The notes below the pieces were generated by a model. That model searched no databases. It saw only the letters and a program-made list of their open reading frames with translations, and was not told where the DNA came from. A program made the position numbers and the translations under genes. Positions 12,175 to 23,400 of a stretch of DNA of 64,000 bases are shown piece by piece (positions within the stretch are counted from its first letter, which is position 1; every line of letters begins with the position of its first letter). The stretch lies in the NCBI RefSeq assembly GCF_963676685.1, contig NC_092356.1, positions 19,145,750 to 19,209,749 of the forward strand, given 5' to 3'. The DNA is from Mytilus edulis. Lineage: Eukaryota; Mollusca; Bivalvia; Mytilida; Mytilidae.

Positions 12175-12263
12175 CACAGGCACTTGTCTCAAAAAAAAAT
12201 CTTATATAGCTTAATATAACATTAAGGTATATAGGGGAAAAAAATTTGAGACAAGTACCTGTG
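12175..12263. repeat. Short hairpin, CACAGGCACTTGTCTC arms (copy 2)
   Basis: The arms CACAGGCACTTGTCTCAAA and TTTGAGACAAGTACCTGTG enclose a spacer of about 50 bp. This is the same arm family as copy 1, 170 bp upstream, but the loop is longer and unrelated. Confidence 0.7.
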
Positions 12264-12438
12264 ATAAAACACTGTCAAACATCCAAACATACTGTCCACA
12301 CTCATCTGTATCCACACTGGTACAGTTTATAAGATATCTTATAAAGTTTATGAGATATCTTGACGGTTAGAATAAAAAGCAAAACGGCTTGACATATATA
12401 TATATGGTACATGAGTGCATGACACTTTTTCACCACAC

Positions 12439-12473
12439 CAGAGACGTATAATACAAAGTATTATATGTCTCTG
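12439..12473. repeat. 16-bp inverted repeat with 3-base loop
   Basis: CAGAGACGTATAATAC and GTATTATATGTCTCTG are complementary except at one position and are separated by AAA. Confidence 0.7.
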
Positions 12474-12479
12474 ACCACA

Positions 12480-13380
12480 CCGACTAAAAACCATTCAATG
12501 ATATATACTAAGATTCATGATACCCGCGGCAGCTAAAAAAACTCGTTCGGTCAAAATAAATATTATCAATATCCTTTTAAACATAAATTTTGAATATCAT
12601 TAACTCTTTAAACTTCTACACAATTTTTTGTATAACCTTATATTATGATTACGATCCTTTACCCCGGCAAGTATCACAATTCAATTATTTGAATCCATTA
12701 CGTTGTTCAATTTGTAAATTAAAAGAAATGTGTTTAAAGTGTCTGCACCTCTGTTAATACCTCCCGAAAGTTGTTACTCGGAATATCTAAATAAGAACTG
12801 AAGTTCACAAAATAAACGTTTACAGCGCTTCAGAGGTGCTCTTAATTCAGGAGTCAAATGCAAGTAAAAAGAGTATTTCGGAATTCCGTTATTTGTTTGG
12901 GCTTTTAGTTTTTTCTCCACTTTGATGACGTTGTACACAAAATATCTTTACTTTCTGTTTGTCAGGGAAACATGATCAGCTTTCGCATGTAATCTAGTAA
13001 TCCTGAATTCACATCAGACGAAACATGTCTATGGTCATCATTTGGAGTGTCAGGACCAGATAAAGTCGACTAAAATCTTTGAAGGTGGAATGATCTAGCA
13101 TAGAATTAACAACCCGTTGTAAATTTACCATAAAAACTGTCTTCCTACAATCTGACAAAACAAAACACCTGAAAGATGAATTACTCTATAAAAATTAAAG
13201 ATTCAGGTCATCAATAAACGCACCTACATCTATAGATATTAAGTATAACCACTGGATTTGAAAAAAAGTTATAATATAAAGTTCTACCCCTTTCAAGCAT
13301 GTCAAGAAATAAATTACAACTTTTTGCATCAAGTATATATATATACTAATTATTATACATGAGGTTATTTGAATAATAAG
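12480..13380. other. Gene-free stretch
   Basis: No exon, RNA gene or clear repeat was recognised apart from a short (TA)n run near 13334-13345. Confidence 0.5.
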
Positions 13381-14275
13381 AATAAGATGATGTGTTTACA
13401 CCTCTCCACCAGAGACCAAATGACATAGACCTTAACAACTACAGGTCATTGTAAAGCCTTCAATAATGCGCAAAATTCGGTATCAGGTCCGTTCGCGCCC
13501 AATATAGTTTCGCACCCTACACGTTCGCACCCACATTTTCGCCCCCCACGTCTGTTCGCGCCCAATTTTTAATAAAATTTAAGTTAAATTGTTAGAAAAT
13601 ATTCATATGAATATAACAAATAATTGTATTCTATTTGAATAAAATTTGAGAATTTATTGAATAGATTTTTTTTTTTATCAATCTGATGATTAACTATTAA
13701 ATGTTGATTATGTATGATTATTGCTAATTGGTATTTATAAACAGCCTAATTGGGTGTTATTGTTTACTGTTGTTTATAAATCATGATTGTTGTTTTAAAT
13801 TGCTTTGATGTAAATACTAATAAAATAAATATTAATTATAGCAATACACTTACCATGCATACCAGTTGTTCAACATGTTGTCAGATTCGCACTTAATTGA
13901 CTAGAAACAGTGAAAAACAAATTATTTCAATACACTAACCAAAACACGATTAAGAATCATTCAACACACAAATGAAATAGTTGTTGCCAGAATAACATAA
14001 TCCGACTTAAAACAAGGACTTTTTTTTTATAAACTTGTCAGATTCTCGAACTATTTAGAAACAATGGCATATATATTTATACCAATACACCTCCAAAAAA
14101 TCGGTAAAATTAGGTGCGAACATGTGGGGTGCGAAAGTGAATGGGGGCGAATGTGAAAGGGTGCGAACGTGATTGGGCGCGAACAGACCAGGATTCTCAA
14201 AATTCAAACCGCATACTTAGTTGGCTAAAAGAATGCTTTGAAATGACAAATGTAAAATTAAACGCCAATCTCATG
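13381..14275 (+). repeat. Mussel repeat family A, split by a 719-bp insertion
   Basis: The left half (13381-13478) reads 'ctccaccagagaccaaatgacatagacc ... caataatgcgcaaaattc'. The right half (14198-14275) resumes with 'caaaattcaaaccgcatac ... gaaatgacaaatgtaaaa', following the order of intact copies such as 15061-15237. The intruder is annotated separately. Confidence 0.75.
13479..14197. mobile_element. hAT-like MITE with 8-bp target duplication
   Basis: CAAAATTC lies directly on both sides (13471-13478 and 14198-14205). The ends are inverted repeats of roughly 90 bp, built from variants of GTTCGC(A/G)CCC: GGTCCGTTCGCGCCCAAT at 13486 faces ATTGGGCGCGAACAGACC ending at 14189. The core is AT-rich and has no ORF. 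An 8-bp duplication is the hallmark of hAT elements, but the terminal sequence is not a textbook hAT end, so the superfamily is tentative. The insertion itself is well supported because it interrupts a recognisable repeat. Confidence 0.8.
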
Positions 14276-14289
14276 ATTTCAAGTTGATT

Positions 14290-14790
14290 TGTATGCCCCA
14301 CCTACAATAGTAGAGGGGCATTATGTTTTCTGGTCTGTCCGCATACCTTCCAACATTTCACATGCAAGATGGCTCTCATAGTCCTACAAAACCTGAAAAG
14401 TGGCCTTCAAACTTATTTTAATGATATCTATTTGCCTCTTCATACTTCTGCAATCATAAAACCATGGTAAAATTTATTGTTTTGTTTTAAATTGTGGACA
14501 AAATTGCTCTTTCAAATTTCAAATTGGGAGGCTCCATGGGGGAAAACTCCATGTGACAGTTGGCAAGTATGCCTCTGTTGGTCTGTCCCGCTTCAGGTGA
14601 AAATTTTGGTCAAGGTAGTTTTTGATGAAGTTGAAATCTCAACTTGAAACTTAGTACACATGTACACATGTTATCTACATGCATGATATGTATTATATGA
14701 TCTTTCTAATGTTAATTCAAATTAGAGTTTTTACCCCAATTTCATGGTCCATTGAACAAAGAAAATGGTAGTGCATGTACTATGGGCACA
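14290..14790 (-). repeat. Mussel repeat family G ('gccccacctac')
   Basis: GCCCCACCTACAATAGTAGA at 14296 and the CGCTTCAGGTGAAAATTTTGGTCAAGG segment near 14589 reappear in reverse orientation at 39465-39780. The two copies differ in their middle portions. Confidence 0.6.
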
Positions 14791-15060
14791 TTCTTGTTTA
14801 TAAATGCATCTCAGTGGTCTTGTTGTAGCCTGAGGTGTAGGTGGTTGATGGTTTGAACTCTAGCCCATGCCTAACCTAAGTCTAACAGTCAGGGGAATAT
14901 CTGATATATCATGTGTATATACATGATATATATATATATAAAAGTTATTTATAAAATCTCTGTTTTAAGTACAATTGTAGCAAGTTCAATATTTTGTAAG
15001 AAAGTATGATTTTGTAGTTTTACCAAAATTTTAAATATACATGATATATTGGTTTATATA

Positions 15061-15237
15061 AAAAAGAAGATGTGGTATGATTGCCAATGAGTCCACAAGA
15101 CACCAAAATGACACAGACATTAAAACCTATAGGTCACCTTACGGCCTTCAACAATGAACAAAGCCCATACCACATAGCTATAAAAGGCCCCAATATGACA
15201 ATGTAAAACAATTCAAACGAGAAAACTAACGGCCTTA
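15061..15237 (+). repeat. Mussel repeat family A, near-complete copy
   Basis: This is one of the cleanest copies: GAAGATGTGGTATGATTGCC, 'gtccacaagacaccaaaatgacacagac', 'ggcttcaacaatgaacaaag', ending in GAGAAAACTAACGGCC. It is followed at about 15268-15301 by four short ATCATGCTT-type iterations. Confidence 0.75.
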
Positions 15238-15887
15238 TTTATATAAAAAAATGAACGACTATATCTTATCATGCTTATCATGCTTATCATGCTTATCATG
15301 TTTATTATCATGATTATAAGTAGCAAGGTTTATCACTATGATTCAATCATTTAGCTGTAAATTCTATATTTCTCCAGCAGTGGGAGTATTTTGCCTGTAT
15401 AATTGTAAACCAGTTAACACTGAAAAAAAAACCTGCAGATCCCAGCCATGTGTGATATCAGAATCAGAATTTTTAGAAACTTCTTCTCTTGAACAGACAA
15501 ATTGCTGATTTTTCATGAGTGACAGCTGCTTAAGAAAAGTTAGACACTACATATTTTTATGTTTAAAAAATGATTCTTTTTCAGTTTTTTTTATTTTAGT
15601 TTCATTTTTGAATATTTTACACCTTATTATCTAACTAGTTGGTAATAATTTCCCCCCAAAAATGAAAGACTACATATCTTTAACACAATCAAAAGATTGA
15701 TTTCTGTTAGTCCTTGGTTGGAGAGGGGGAAAAAATGAAGTTTTGCAACCTATAACATGTTTAATGTTGCCAAAAAAAAAAAGTTTTGATAGGAATATAG
15801 TGATTGAAATAAGAGGTATAATTTTATATTTAACCAATTATTGATGCATTTTTAGGAGAACAGTAAAACTAACCACAAAATTACAAC

Positions 15888-18800
15888 ATGAATGACGAAG
15901 ATAGAAGAAAATTACAGACCAGTCGTTCATTTCTTGTAAAGAATATAGAAAATATAGAGGATATAAATGAAGAGTTATATACACGTGAAGTGTTCACGGA
16001 TGGAATGAAAGCTGATGTTGAGGTACCTTTGTTTTATTATTTCATTGGTTGATCTTGAAAAAGGGACAGGATGGGTTCTATAAATTAAACAGTTGAATAC
16101 TGTCACAGGTAAAGTTACGTTATGAATGACCTCATATGAATATTATCAGTTGATGATAACCATTTTGAAAAGAAAAAAAATTGAAATACCAATTCTATTA
16201 CTTGCGATTTTAATGTGAATGGTCACTTTTAGGTAAATGAAGTGTTCATGCAATTGACCAATCTGATTACAATTAAATTTGCACTCTCTATCTCATGTTT
16301 TTATGCTTGATTGCTGTGTTGGGATAAAATATGTGAGTGCAGAGATTTAATTTTAATCAGAATGAAAATTTACAAACATGAACTAATTAAAGTCAAAACT
16401 GAGAATAAACTTATTTAACTCTTGTCTATTTAAGGTGGTACCCAACACTTGAACTAAAATTAATTTGGCTCGTTTAATTTTCGTAAAATTTTGACAAAGT
16501 ATTTACTTTGACCCTTTGACAAAAGTACAAAAATTTCAAAAAATTTCAACCAACTGTTTAATCAGAAAAATTACACTGGTTATATAGCAGTTTGACAAAA
16601 ACTTATTTTGATCATTGAGAAGCTTAATATTCCCTTAACAACACAACGTCATTAAAACGTTCAGCTGATATTACAGAGTTATCTCCCTGTAGTGTTAGGT
16701 ACCACCTTAAAGGCCAGTTTTCAGTTAGAATAATCTAAAGAGAACCACTTACTTTCAGTTAATTAATATAAAGATTAGTTCGAAGTGGAAGAAGATACAT
16801 GTACCATAAACCAGATTTAAACTCACAATCTAAGTGTTAACAGGCAAGTGGTTAATGTACCTTGACCATTGTTGACCACATGCATGACTTGACCACCAAC
16901 AACTCCAGTAAAGATAATAATTGAATTTTGTTTCTTACAATTGTAATATTTTTTAATAAGTTACCTTGATTTTTGTTATTTATATAAATAAAATAATGTA
17001 ATTTTTGTTAAGTTAGCTACAGTCATTTGACAGTCTGAGTGCACAAAAAAGATTTTTTTTTCTTTTTTTACAAAACATAGAAAGTGTTGTCTTTGAATTT
17101 ATTTTACTTATATTTTATATAGGTCCAAGACACTAAGGAGAAAAAAGTGAGGAAATTTCTAGATATACTTCCAAGAAGAGGACCTGAAGCATTTGACATC
17201 TTTCTGGATGTACTTAATCAAACCAAGAATAAGCATGTTTATGATAGATTAATGACAGGATCTCCTGGTACTACTTATCAAAGATCATATATTGCACAGC
17301 CTGTTAATCTTCCCACTATAGGGGGAGATAACCAACTACCAGAAAGTAAGTTTAAAATAGAGAGGACTTTAAAGGGAGATAATTTTTATAATCATTGACT
17401 AAATTTAGTAATTTTTGCAATATTTTTTCCATAGTGAATGTTACGGTATTAGTACATAAAATAAAAAGACAATTTTTTTTATGCCTCATTTCCTGAATTA
17501 ACAATAATTGATCTCACATTTGTTCCATAATTGCAATAGCTAATGCACACACATATTTCTGAATTTGTATTTGTGGTAGTTCTATGCATCGAGTTATCAT
17601 CTGAAACAGAATAAAAACCTATTGTGTTTTTGAGTTACCAATTTTTTTTTAATTTCATGGGTACAGATAAAACACAAATTTATATTTTCAGCAAAATATT
17701 TATTCTATATGTTTTTATGCACGCTTTGAGAAGACCACAAAAGTTTGTTGCGTTTCAAGTTTTGTTGAAGGCCATACAATGATCTATAATTGCTTAAAAC
17801 AAGATAGATAGTTGTCTCTTTTGCAATCATACCACATCTCATTTTGATCTTATTTGGTTTATAAAGTACTTTTTATATTTACAGCATGGCCAGATGAAAG
17901 AAGTATTTTGGAGGCATCCCAATGTAAAATAAAACCCCATGATCCATCACTGATGCAACACAGTATCTCTGGAAGGGTAAAATTCTAAAGCAATCAAAAA
18001 TCAGATTAGAGAAAAAAATTGGCCCTTCACTTATCTAGTACAGTACATGTAGTTTAAAAAGAGGGTCTATTTACGTTTGAAAGAATTATTATTATTTTTT
18101 TTTTTTTTAAATGTATTTGTTGTGTATAAATTTATCTTTTTTCTTCAGATGTTGTCATTTATTCTGTAAAGGCTATTCCATTAAAATGTATGTGGGAGGG
18201 TAGGAAGAAAAGTTTAATTATTGAATGTGAGTCCTTGATCTTTTTTTCAGTATGCTTCTATTGCCATTAAGTGAAATTATCTAAAAAAAGGGTTCTTGGT
18301 TGTAGGGATATTTTGAAAGTCCTTTCCTATCCTCCTACATACATTTAATGAGGGGGGATAGGACCTTTATGAGGACTCTGGGATCGGGTGTTTTTAAGCT
18401 CAGGATTTCGGGAGATTCTTTCGGGATCCGGGATTTTTTTTTTTTGAATTTCGGGACCTCTGGATTTATTTTTTTTAAGCCCAGGATTTCGGGATTTGGT
18501 GTTTTTAAGCCCGGGATTTTGGGATCAGGACCCCTCCTACCCCCCTCTTTAATGGAATAATGAAAAACATATCTACATTTTCATAAGATTACCTTTACCT
18601 GTTTACTATAAATTGCTTTGTTTTTGTCATTAAAAGGTTAGAAAAAGCTTATATGAAAATAGTGTTAAAAATTATATATAAATGAAAGTTAAGATTGTTA
18701 GAAGTTATAAATGGTTTAAAAGAAGGGGAAATAATCCAAATAATTTAAATGAATAAATTTATTTTCATGCCCTGTGATTGCATCTTCAGTCAATAACCAT

Positions 18801-21800
18801 TTAAAATATTTTGTTTAGGCATACCAAATGAAGAGGAATCCAAGAGGCAGAGCTGTGATTATAAACAATAAAATATTCCATGGACCAGTTCAGAAGATTG
18901 ACGGTAAAAACCGAGTGATGTTAGCCATGAGGGAAGGTACCGATGAAGATGTCCAAGGATTACATAAACTGTTTACAGATCTCCATTTTCATGTAAAGAT
19001 TCACAAAGATAAAAATGCCCAGGTACTTTATAAACTAGAATTTTAGAATTTATTACAGAAAAGAAAATGGGACTGAGCTGTTTTACCATCTGTCTTTCCT
19101 TACTTTTCTGAACATAAAAATGAATGGCAGTCAATTATTATCAAAATAACAGCTGTACTTGAAAGTCAAAATTAGAAATCAGAAACTAATTTTTTATGGC
19201 TTTTCAAGGGGAGGTAACAGGTGTCTCTAGTTTCATTGATTTAAGGGTCATGGGGTAAAAGCATTACAATTTATGTTCAGGAAACACATTACTTTTGATA
19301 TTGAACAAAAAAGAAGATTAAAACAAAAACATTTATTTTAAGATAATTACAAATAATATGATATATTTATTGTTGTTGCATTTTTTTTTTTTTTATTATA
19401 TAGAAAATCGTAGATATTTTACGAGATGAAGCGAATGATGTAGGGTTCCACAGAAATGCTGATTGTTTTATTCTGATCATTCTCACCCACGGAAAACAAA
19501 ATGCTATATATGGTAGTGATGGCAAAACTGTAGAAATAAGAGATATTAAAGACATGTTTAATGCAAGGAATTTCCCTTGTATGGAGAATAAACCAAAACT
19601 GTTCTTCATTCAGGCCTGTAGAGGGGGTATGTATTCTATGATTCTATTCCTAACTCTATAAGTTGGCTACTGTCGATTCATTAGTATTCGTGGGTACAAG
19701 GATCCCACTTATTTAAATGTTCAACGAATTACAAATTTTTTTATCAGAATGAAGGCAGACTTTGCCAAAACATTGACATAAGATACCCAAGTATTCCTCA
19801 ATCCAAGAAAGTTGGTACCCAAGAAAAATTATGAACCCATAGTATATATTGCAACCACATTGACCCTCAATCAGAACATATGCAAATAATTTCATTTTTC
19901 TCAAAAACTACCCAGAAGAATGACTTCATATTTGGTCATCAGCTATATGAAACAAAGTGATACGTTGGAGGTGTAAGCTGAAATATCCTTAGAGTGTTTT
20001 TTTGCCAGTACTTTGAATTATAGAGAACAGCTGTTTTCTGCTCTTTGGTCCGGTTGTTGTCTCATGGACACATTCTTAATTTCCATTCTCATTTTTTTCT
20101 TTTTTTTTCTTTGCAAATTTCTCAATACTACTCAGCAGCTTATTGACATTGATTCGTAATTGTGTATTCTGATCATATATGTCAAGCATCTACCTCTTGT
20201 TTTAGGATACTTTAAGTTTGGTGTATACTTAACACAAAAATTAGTGCATTCTTTATTTTTCTTCATTTTAGAGGAATATGATGGGGGCAGGAATAAGACT
20301 GTTCCTGATGCATCAAGTACTGATTGTGCAATGTCTGGTAATGTGGTCAATCTGGCATTAGAAAGAACAATAAAGGACTTTGAAAGAATTTCTGTAAATA
20401 ACGCCAATGATACGGATGCAACAGTGGAGAAAAGTGTGGCAACGGATTCACATCGGCTGGTTGCCATGGCCACAACAATGGGTTTGTAAATAATTATCTA
20501 AATTGCTTGTACCTTCAGAGGATAGTGCAGCCTAAAAGAAAAATGGGGAATTAAACATGGGATCACAAATATTGATACTGTGAAGTAATTATCATTTTGA
20601 GGATACTAATTTTCATGGATTTTGAGTTTAAAGGTCTATATATATTGTCATTGAAAAAACTAGATGCAGGGGAATTTGATAATTTAGGATACTTTAACAA
20701 TGTCAACAATGTCAAATAGATTATTCTTCATTGGCTAGAGGTATAGGAATTGGGTTGAGCTCTCACTAAACATGTTAACACTCATTGATTTTTGTGCATG
20801 TCCCAAGTCAGACCTTTGTTAGTCTTGGTTGTTTTAATTTTAGTTCATTTATGCAGTTTTGGAGTTCAGTATGATATCCATTTTAGCTGAACTAGGACAC
20901 ATTTTTGTTAAAGTGCCATCTTGGGCCCATCTTTGGGTGCGGGATTTACTACTTTTGTTTGTCTATTTGATGTATGCAAAATAAATTTTGTAAATGTATA
21001 AGTTCAAAGAAGCCAGATTGCAGCAAGTCACATTGATTTATATGATTTTTTTGGTGGAGGCAGATGGTTTCACTGCATGTAATTTGACTGGAGTTTTTGT
21101 TCCATATTTTGTAAAATAAACTTTTTTTTGTAATTTCAGACATGGTATCCTTTAGGAACAGAATTCTAGGTTCCTGGTTTATGCAGGCAGTCATTTATGT
21201 TTTCAGGAAGTGTTCACATAATGAAGACATTCTTTCCATGTTGTCAGATGTAAGTTAGTTGACATAAACCACAAGTTGTTGAGAAAAAGGGAGAGGGGAC
21301 ATGGTCTAACAGTAGCAATGTAAAGTTATAAAATTATTAAAAAAAGAAGATGTGGTATGATTGGCAATGCAACAACTCTCCACCAGAGACCATATGACAT
21401 AGATTTAACAACTATAGGTCACCTAAAATCTTCAACAATGAGCAAAACCCATACTGCATATAGCCAGTTATAAATCCTGAAGTGACAAATGTAAAACAAT
21501 TGGATAAAATAAAATAGATATCTTTGTTATTAGGGAACAATACCAAAAAATTTACAGTTATGTTTAAGGAGGCTCGAGGATACAAAAAATTCAGCATAAA
21601 TTGAAACATTTTTTTTTCATTACAAATTTTATTTATTACACTATTAGTTGTTACTTTATGATATGGTACAAAATTAACCCAAAAAAAAATCATTTTGGCC
21701 CCAGATGAATTAAATGTTTATATCATTGGAAAAGCTTCAAATTATCTGCCTTTGGTGAAAAAAATCCATTTCTTTGCTTTAAAATTGAAACATCTTTTTT

Positions 21801-22967
21801 AACTCATCGTTGACCTATATTTTGATTTTTTTCTTCAAATAACTGTACTTAACCCTTTCGCCGATGAGTCCCGGTTTACCGGGATTCACGCTTCAGACAG
21901 CTGACGATGAGTCCCGTTTTACCGGGATCAGAATACAACTTTTATATTTCCCGCTCAAAACAGTGCAAACATGAGTTATCTTTCTTTGATGAATACCCAG
22001 ATGAAAGTGTAAACATGTCGCTTCCGTTTGTTGAAAACCTTGTCAAAATCGAAGGAAATTTACGGAATTTACGAGAATTTGAAATGAGGGAACAATTTTT
22101 TTGAAAGAATATGGAAGAATTGAAGCCAAACTAGTATACTTTTTTGAATAAAATGTCGTTTTATGTACAAAACACTAGGAATGGACATCGTTCAGTGTGA
22201 GGAATTTGTACAGCCTCATAAATTTTTACAAAATTTTGTCGTTTTGGGTTAAAAAATTACGATTTGGGGTCAAAGAGCAGAATTTTGAGAATTTCACATA
22301 AATAATGCCGAAAATTTGAAAATTTGAATATTTTATGAAGAAAAAATTATCAAAACATAAACAAAACTGTGAACATTGTGGTAGTGAATGAAATAAATAC
22401 ACAAATAACTACAAACAAGTTTTTATTGACATTTATTATGAAGATCTCCCACTTGAGTAAAAGTAGCCAGGGAAGCTATCGTCTCAGAGTAGCTTCTGTC
22501 TGGGCAGCAATCGGTGAAAGGGTTAAACTTAACTATTGTAAAATTTAAGTGATTTCTGTAATATAGTTCTTTTTTTTCTCCTATTAGTTCAACAGAAAAA
22601 AAGTACCTTAACAAATCTGCATGCTTCTTTTCGAAGGCAGATGAAGGGTGACCCCATAATTTCATTTAATTTTTCCATTAAGTATAGGATAAAGTTTATA
22701 GAAAAAATATTGAAATCTATATTAAAAAAGAAATTGATTTATACCAGCAAGCCCCCTTAAGTTTGTTATTTTCAGAAAACATTTTCAAACTGTTTTATTT
22801 GCTATTATATATTTCAGGTCAATCATTTAGTAAGTCTTGGAAGAGCTAAGGATAGGGAGAACAGGGATGCAGTTGCGGTGTCAGAGTTTGAATCAACATT
22901 ATCAAAACGTTTTTATTTTTTCCCACAACAGTGTGAAACAGTGCCAATACAAGCATCAACTTCATAG
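15888..22967 (+). CDS. CARD-containing initiator-type caspase (complete, 8 exons, 448 aa)
   Basis: Exons: 15888-16022, 17123-17345, 17885-17976, 18819-19022, 19404-19626, 20272-20481, 21140-21249 and 22818-22967. All phases join and all introns are GT/AG, giving 448 codons plus TAG. Residues 1-90 form a CARD (KFLDILPRRGPEAFDIFLDVL), the adaptor-binding prodomain of caspase-2/9-type initiators. The large subunit carries the P1-pocket arginine in NPRGRAVIINN (R159), catalytic H247 (LTHG, where many caspases have SHG) and catalytic C290 in QACRG. The linker (exon 6) has several Asp residues that could be processing sites. The small subunit has SFRN (R368), GSWFMQ and a C-terminal FYFFPQ. All key residues are present, so an active cysteine protease that cuts after Asp and starts apoptosis or stress signalling is expected. 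Length is normal for a CARD caspase. A probable 5'-UTR acceptor lies just before 15856. ATTAAA at 23065 could serve as the poly(A) signal. Whether it is closer to caspase-2 or caspase-9 cannot be told by eye. Confidence 0.96.
16430..16710. mobile_element. TTAA-flanked MITE, family F (copy 1), in caspase intron 1
   Basis: TTAAGGTGGTACCCAACACT at the left faces AGTGTTAGGTACCACCTTAA at the right, about 281 bp end to end. TTAA at both ends matches piggyBac-type insertion. The same element occurs at 26939-27219 and, decayed, at 58747-59026. No ORF. Confidence 0.8.
17757..17845 (-). repeat. Mussel repeat family A fragment, in caspase intron 2
   Basis: A reverse-oriented fragment ending in GCAATCATACCACATCTC, with TGAAGGCC near its other end. 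The middle is truncated. Confidence 0.6.
18290..18550. repeat. Intronic repeat with iterated 'cgggatt' words, in caspase intron 3
   Basis: Phrases such as AAGCCCAGGATTTCGGGATT and AAGCCCGGGATTTTGGGATC recur four or five times between short inverted ends (CCTCCTACATACATTTAATG and CTCTTTAATGG). It opens a short plus-strand ORF that is an artefact of the repeats. Confidence 0.5.
19668..19895. repeat. MITE-like repeat in caspase intron 5
   Basis: It begins CTGTCGATTCATTAGTATTC and contains reverse-complement counterparts such as TATGAACCCATAGTA near 19829. It appears to be a diverged relative of the element at 24738-24957 (ACTGTGGATTCATT ... AATGAATCCACAGT). Confidence 0.5.
20725..20900 (-). repeat. 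Mussel repeat family B fragment, in caspase intron 6
   Basis: ATTGGCTAGAGGTATAGGAA and 'tgtcccaagtcagacctttgttagtc' are the reverse complement of the right half of family B, full copies of which occur at 41757 and 59622. Confidence 0.6.
21337..21505 (+). repeat. Mussel repeat family A, in caspase intron 7
   Basis: GAAGATGTGGTATGATTGGC, 'ctctccaccagagaccatatgac' and 'tcttcaacaatgagcaaaaccc' follow the family order. The copy is moderately diverged. Confidence 0.7.
21849..22526. mobile_element. piggyBac-like non-autonomous element in caspase intron 7
   Basis: TTAACCCTTTCGCCGATGAG at the left and its inverted form ATCGGTGAAAGGGTTAA at the right end in TTAA (21849-21852, 22523-22526), the piggyBac target duplication. 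Just inside the left end is a tandem pair of CGATGAGTCCCG(G/T)TTTACC, each able to form a CCCGG/CCGGG hairpin. The interior reads as a short ORF (21907-22104) without recognisable transposase residues. Confidence 0.75.
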
Positions 22968-23064
22968 GGTTATCAGTTTGAATTACATGTAAACTAAGAA
23001 TCATGTATTATATTGTGAAATGTTCATGTACTTGTGATGGCAATTTCAAATAGAAAGTAAAGTT

Positions 23065-23070
23065 ATTAAA
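23065..23070 (+). promoter_or_regulatory. Possible poly(A) signal of the caspase gene
   Basis: ATTAAA lies about 100 bases past the caspase stop codon. It is the first plausible signal variant downstream. Confidence 0.35.
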
Positions 23071-23210
23071 GTTAAATTTTTAAGAACATTTCATGTTTGC
23101 AAAATTTCCTAAGATATAGAGAAATATAGATTTTATCCCAAATCCTGTTTATATTGAAATGTGTAACATGAAGTCAATGTCCTTAAAATTGAAAATGGTA
23201 GGCTTAGATA

Positions 23211-23400
23211 TAGGAAGATGTGGTATGAGTGCCAATGAGACAACTCTCCATCCAAATAACAATTTATAAAAGTAAACCATTATAGGTCAATGTAAAACCT
23301 TCAACACGAAGCCTTGGCTCAAACCGAACAACAAGCTATAAAGGGCCCCAAAATTACTAGTGTAAAACCATTCCGCTTGCCAAGTAAAACGGAGGGAAAG
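23211..23400 (+). repeat. Mussel repeat family A variant
   Basis: GGAAGATGTGGTATGAGTGCC then 'aacaccgaagccttggctcaaaccgaacaac'-like text and 'gtgtaaaaccattccgc'. The reverse of this tail recurs around 30905-30970. Confidence 0.65.

Noticed and set aside
20132-20473. 113-codon minus-strand ORF opposite caspase exon 6
   Set aside because: Shadow of the caspase coding exon; the plus strand explains the open frame.
21857-21925. CGATGAGTCCCGG...CCGGGAT looks like a hammerhead half (CUGAUGA + stem II)
   Set aside because: The first base of the core differs (CCGAUGA) and no GAAA follows stem II. It fits better as a subterminal hairpin of the piggyBac-like element.
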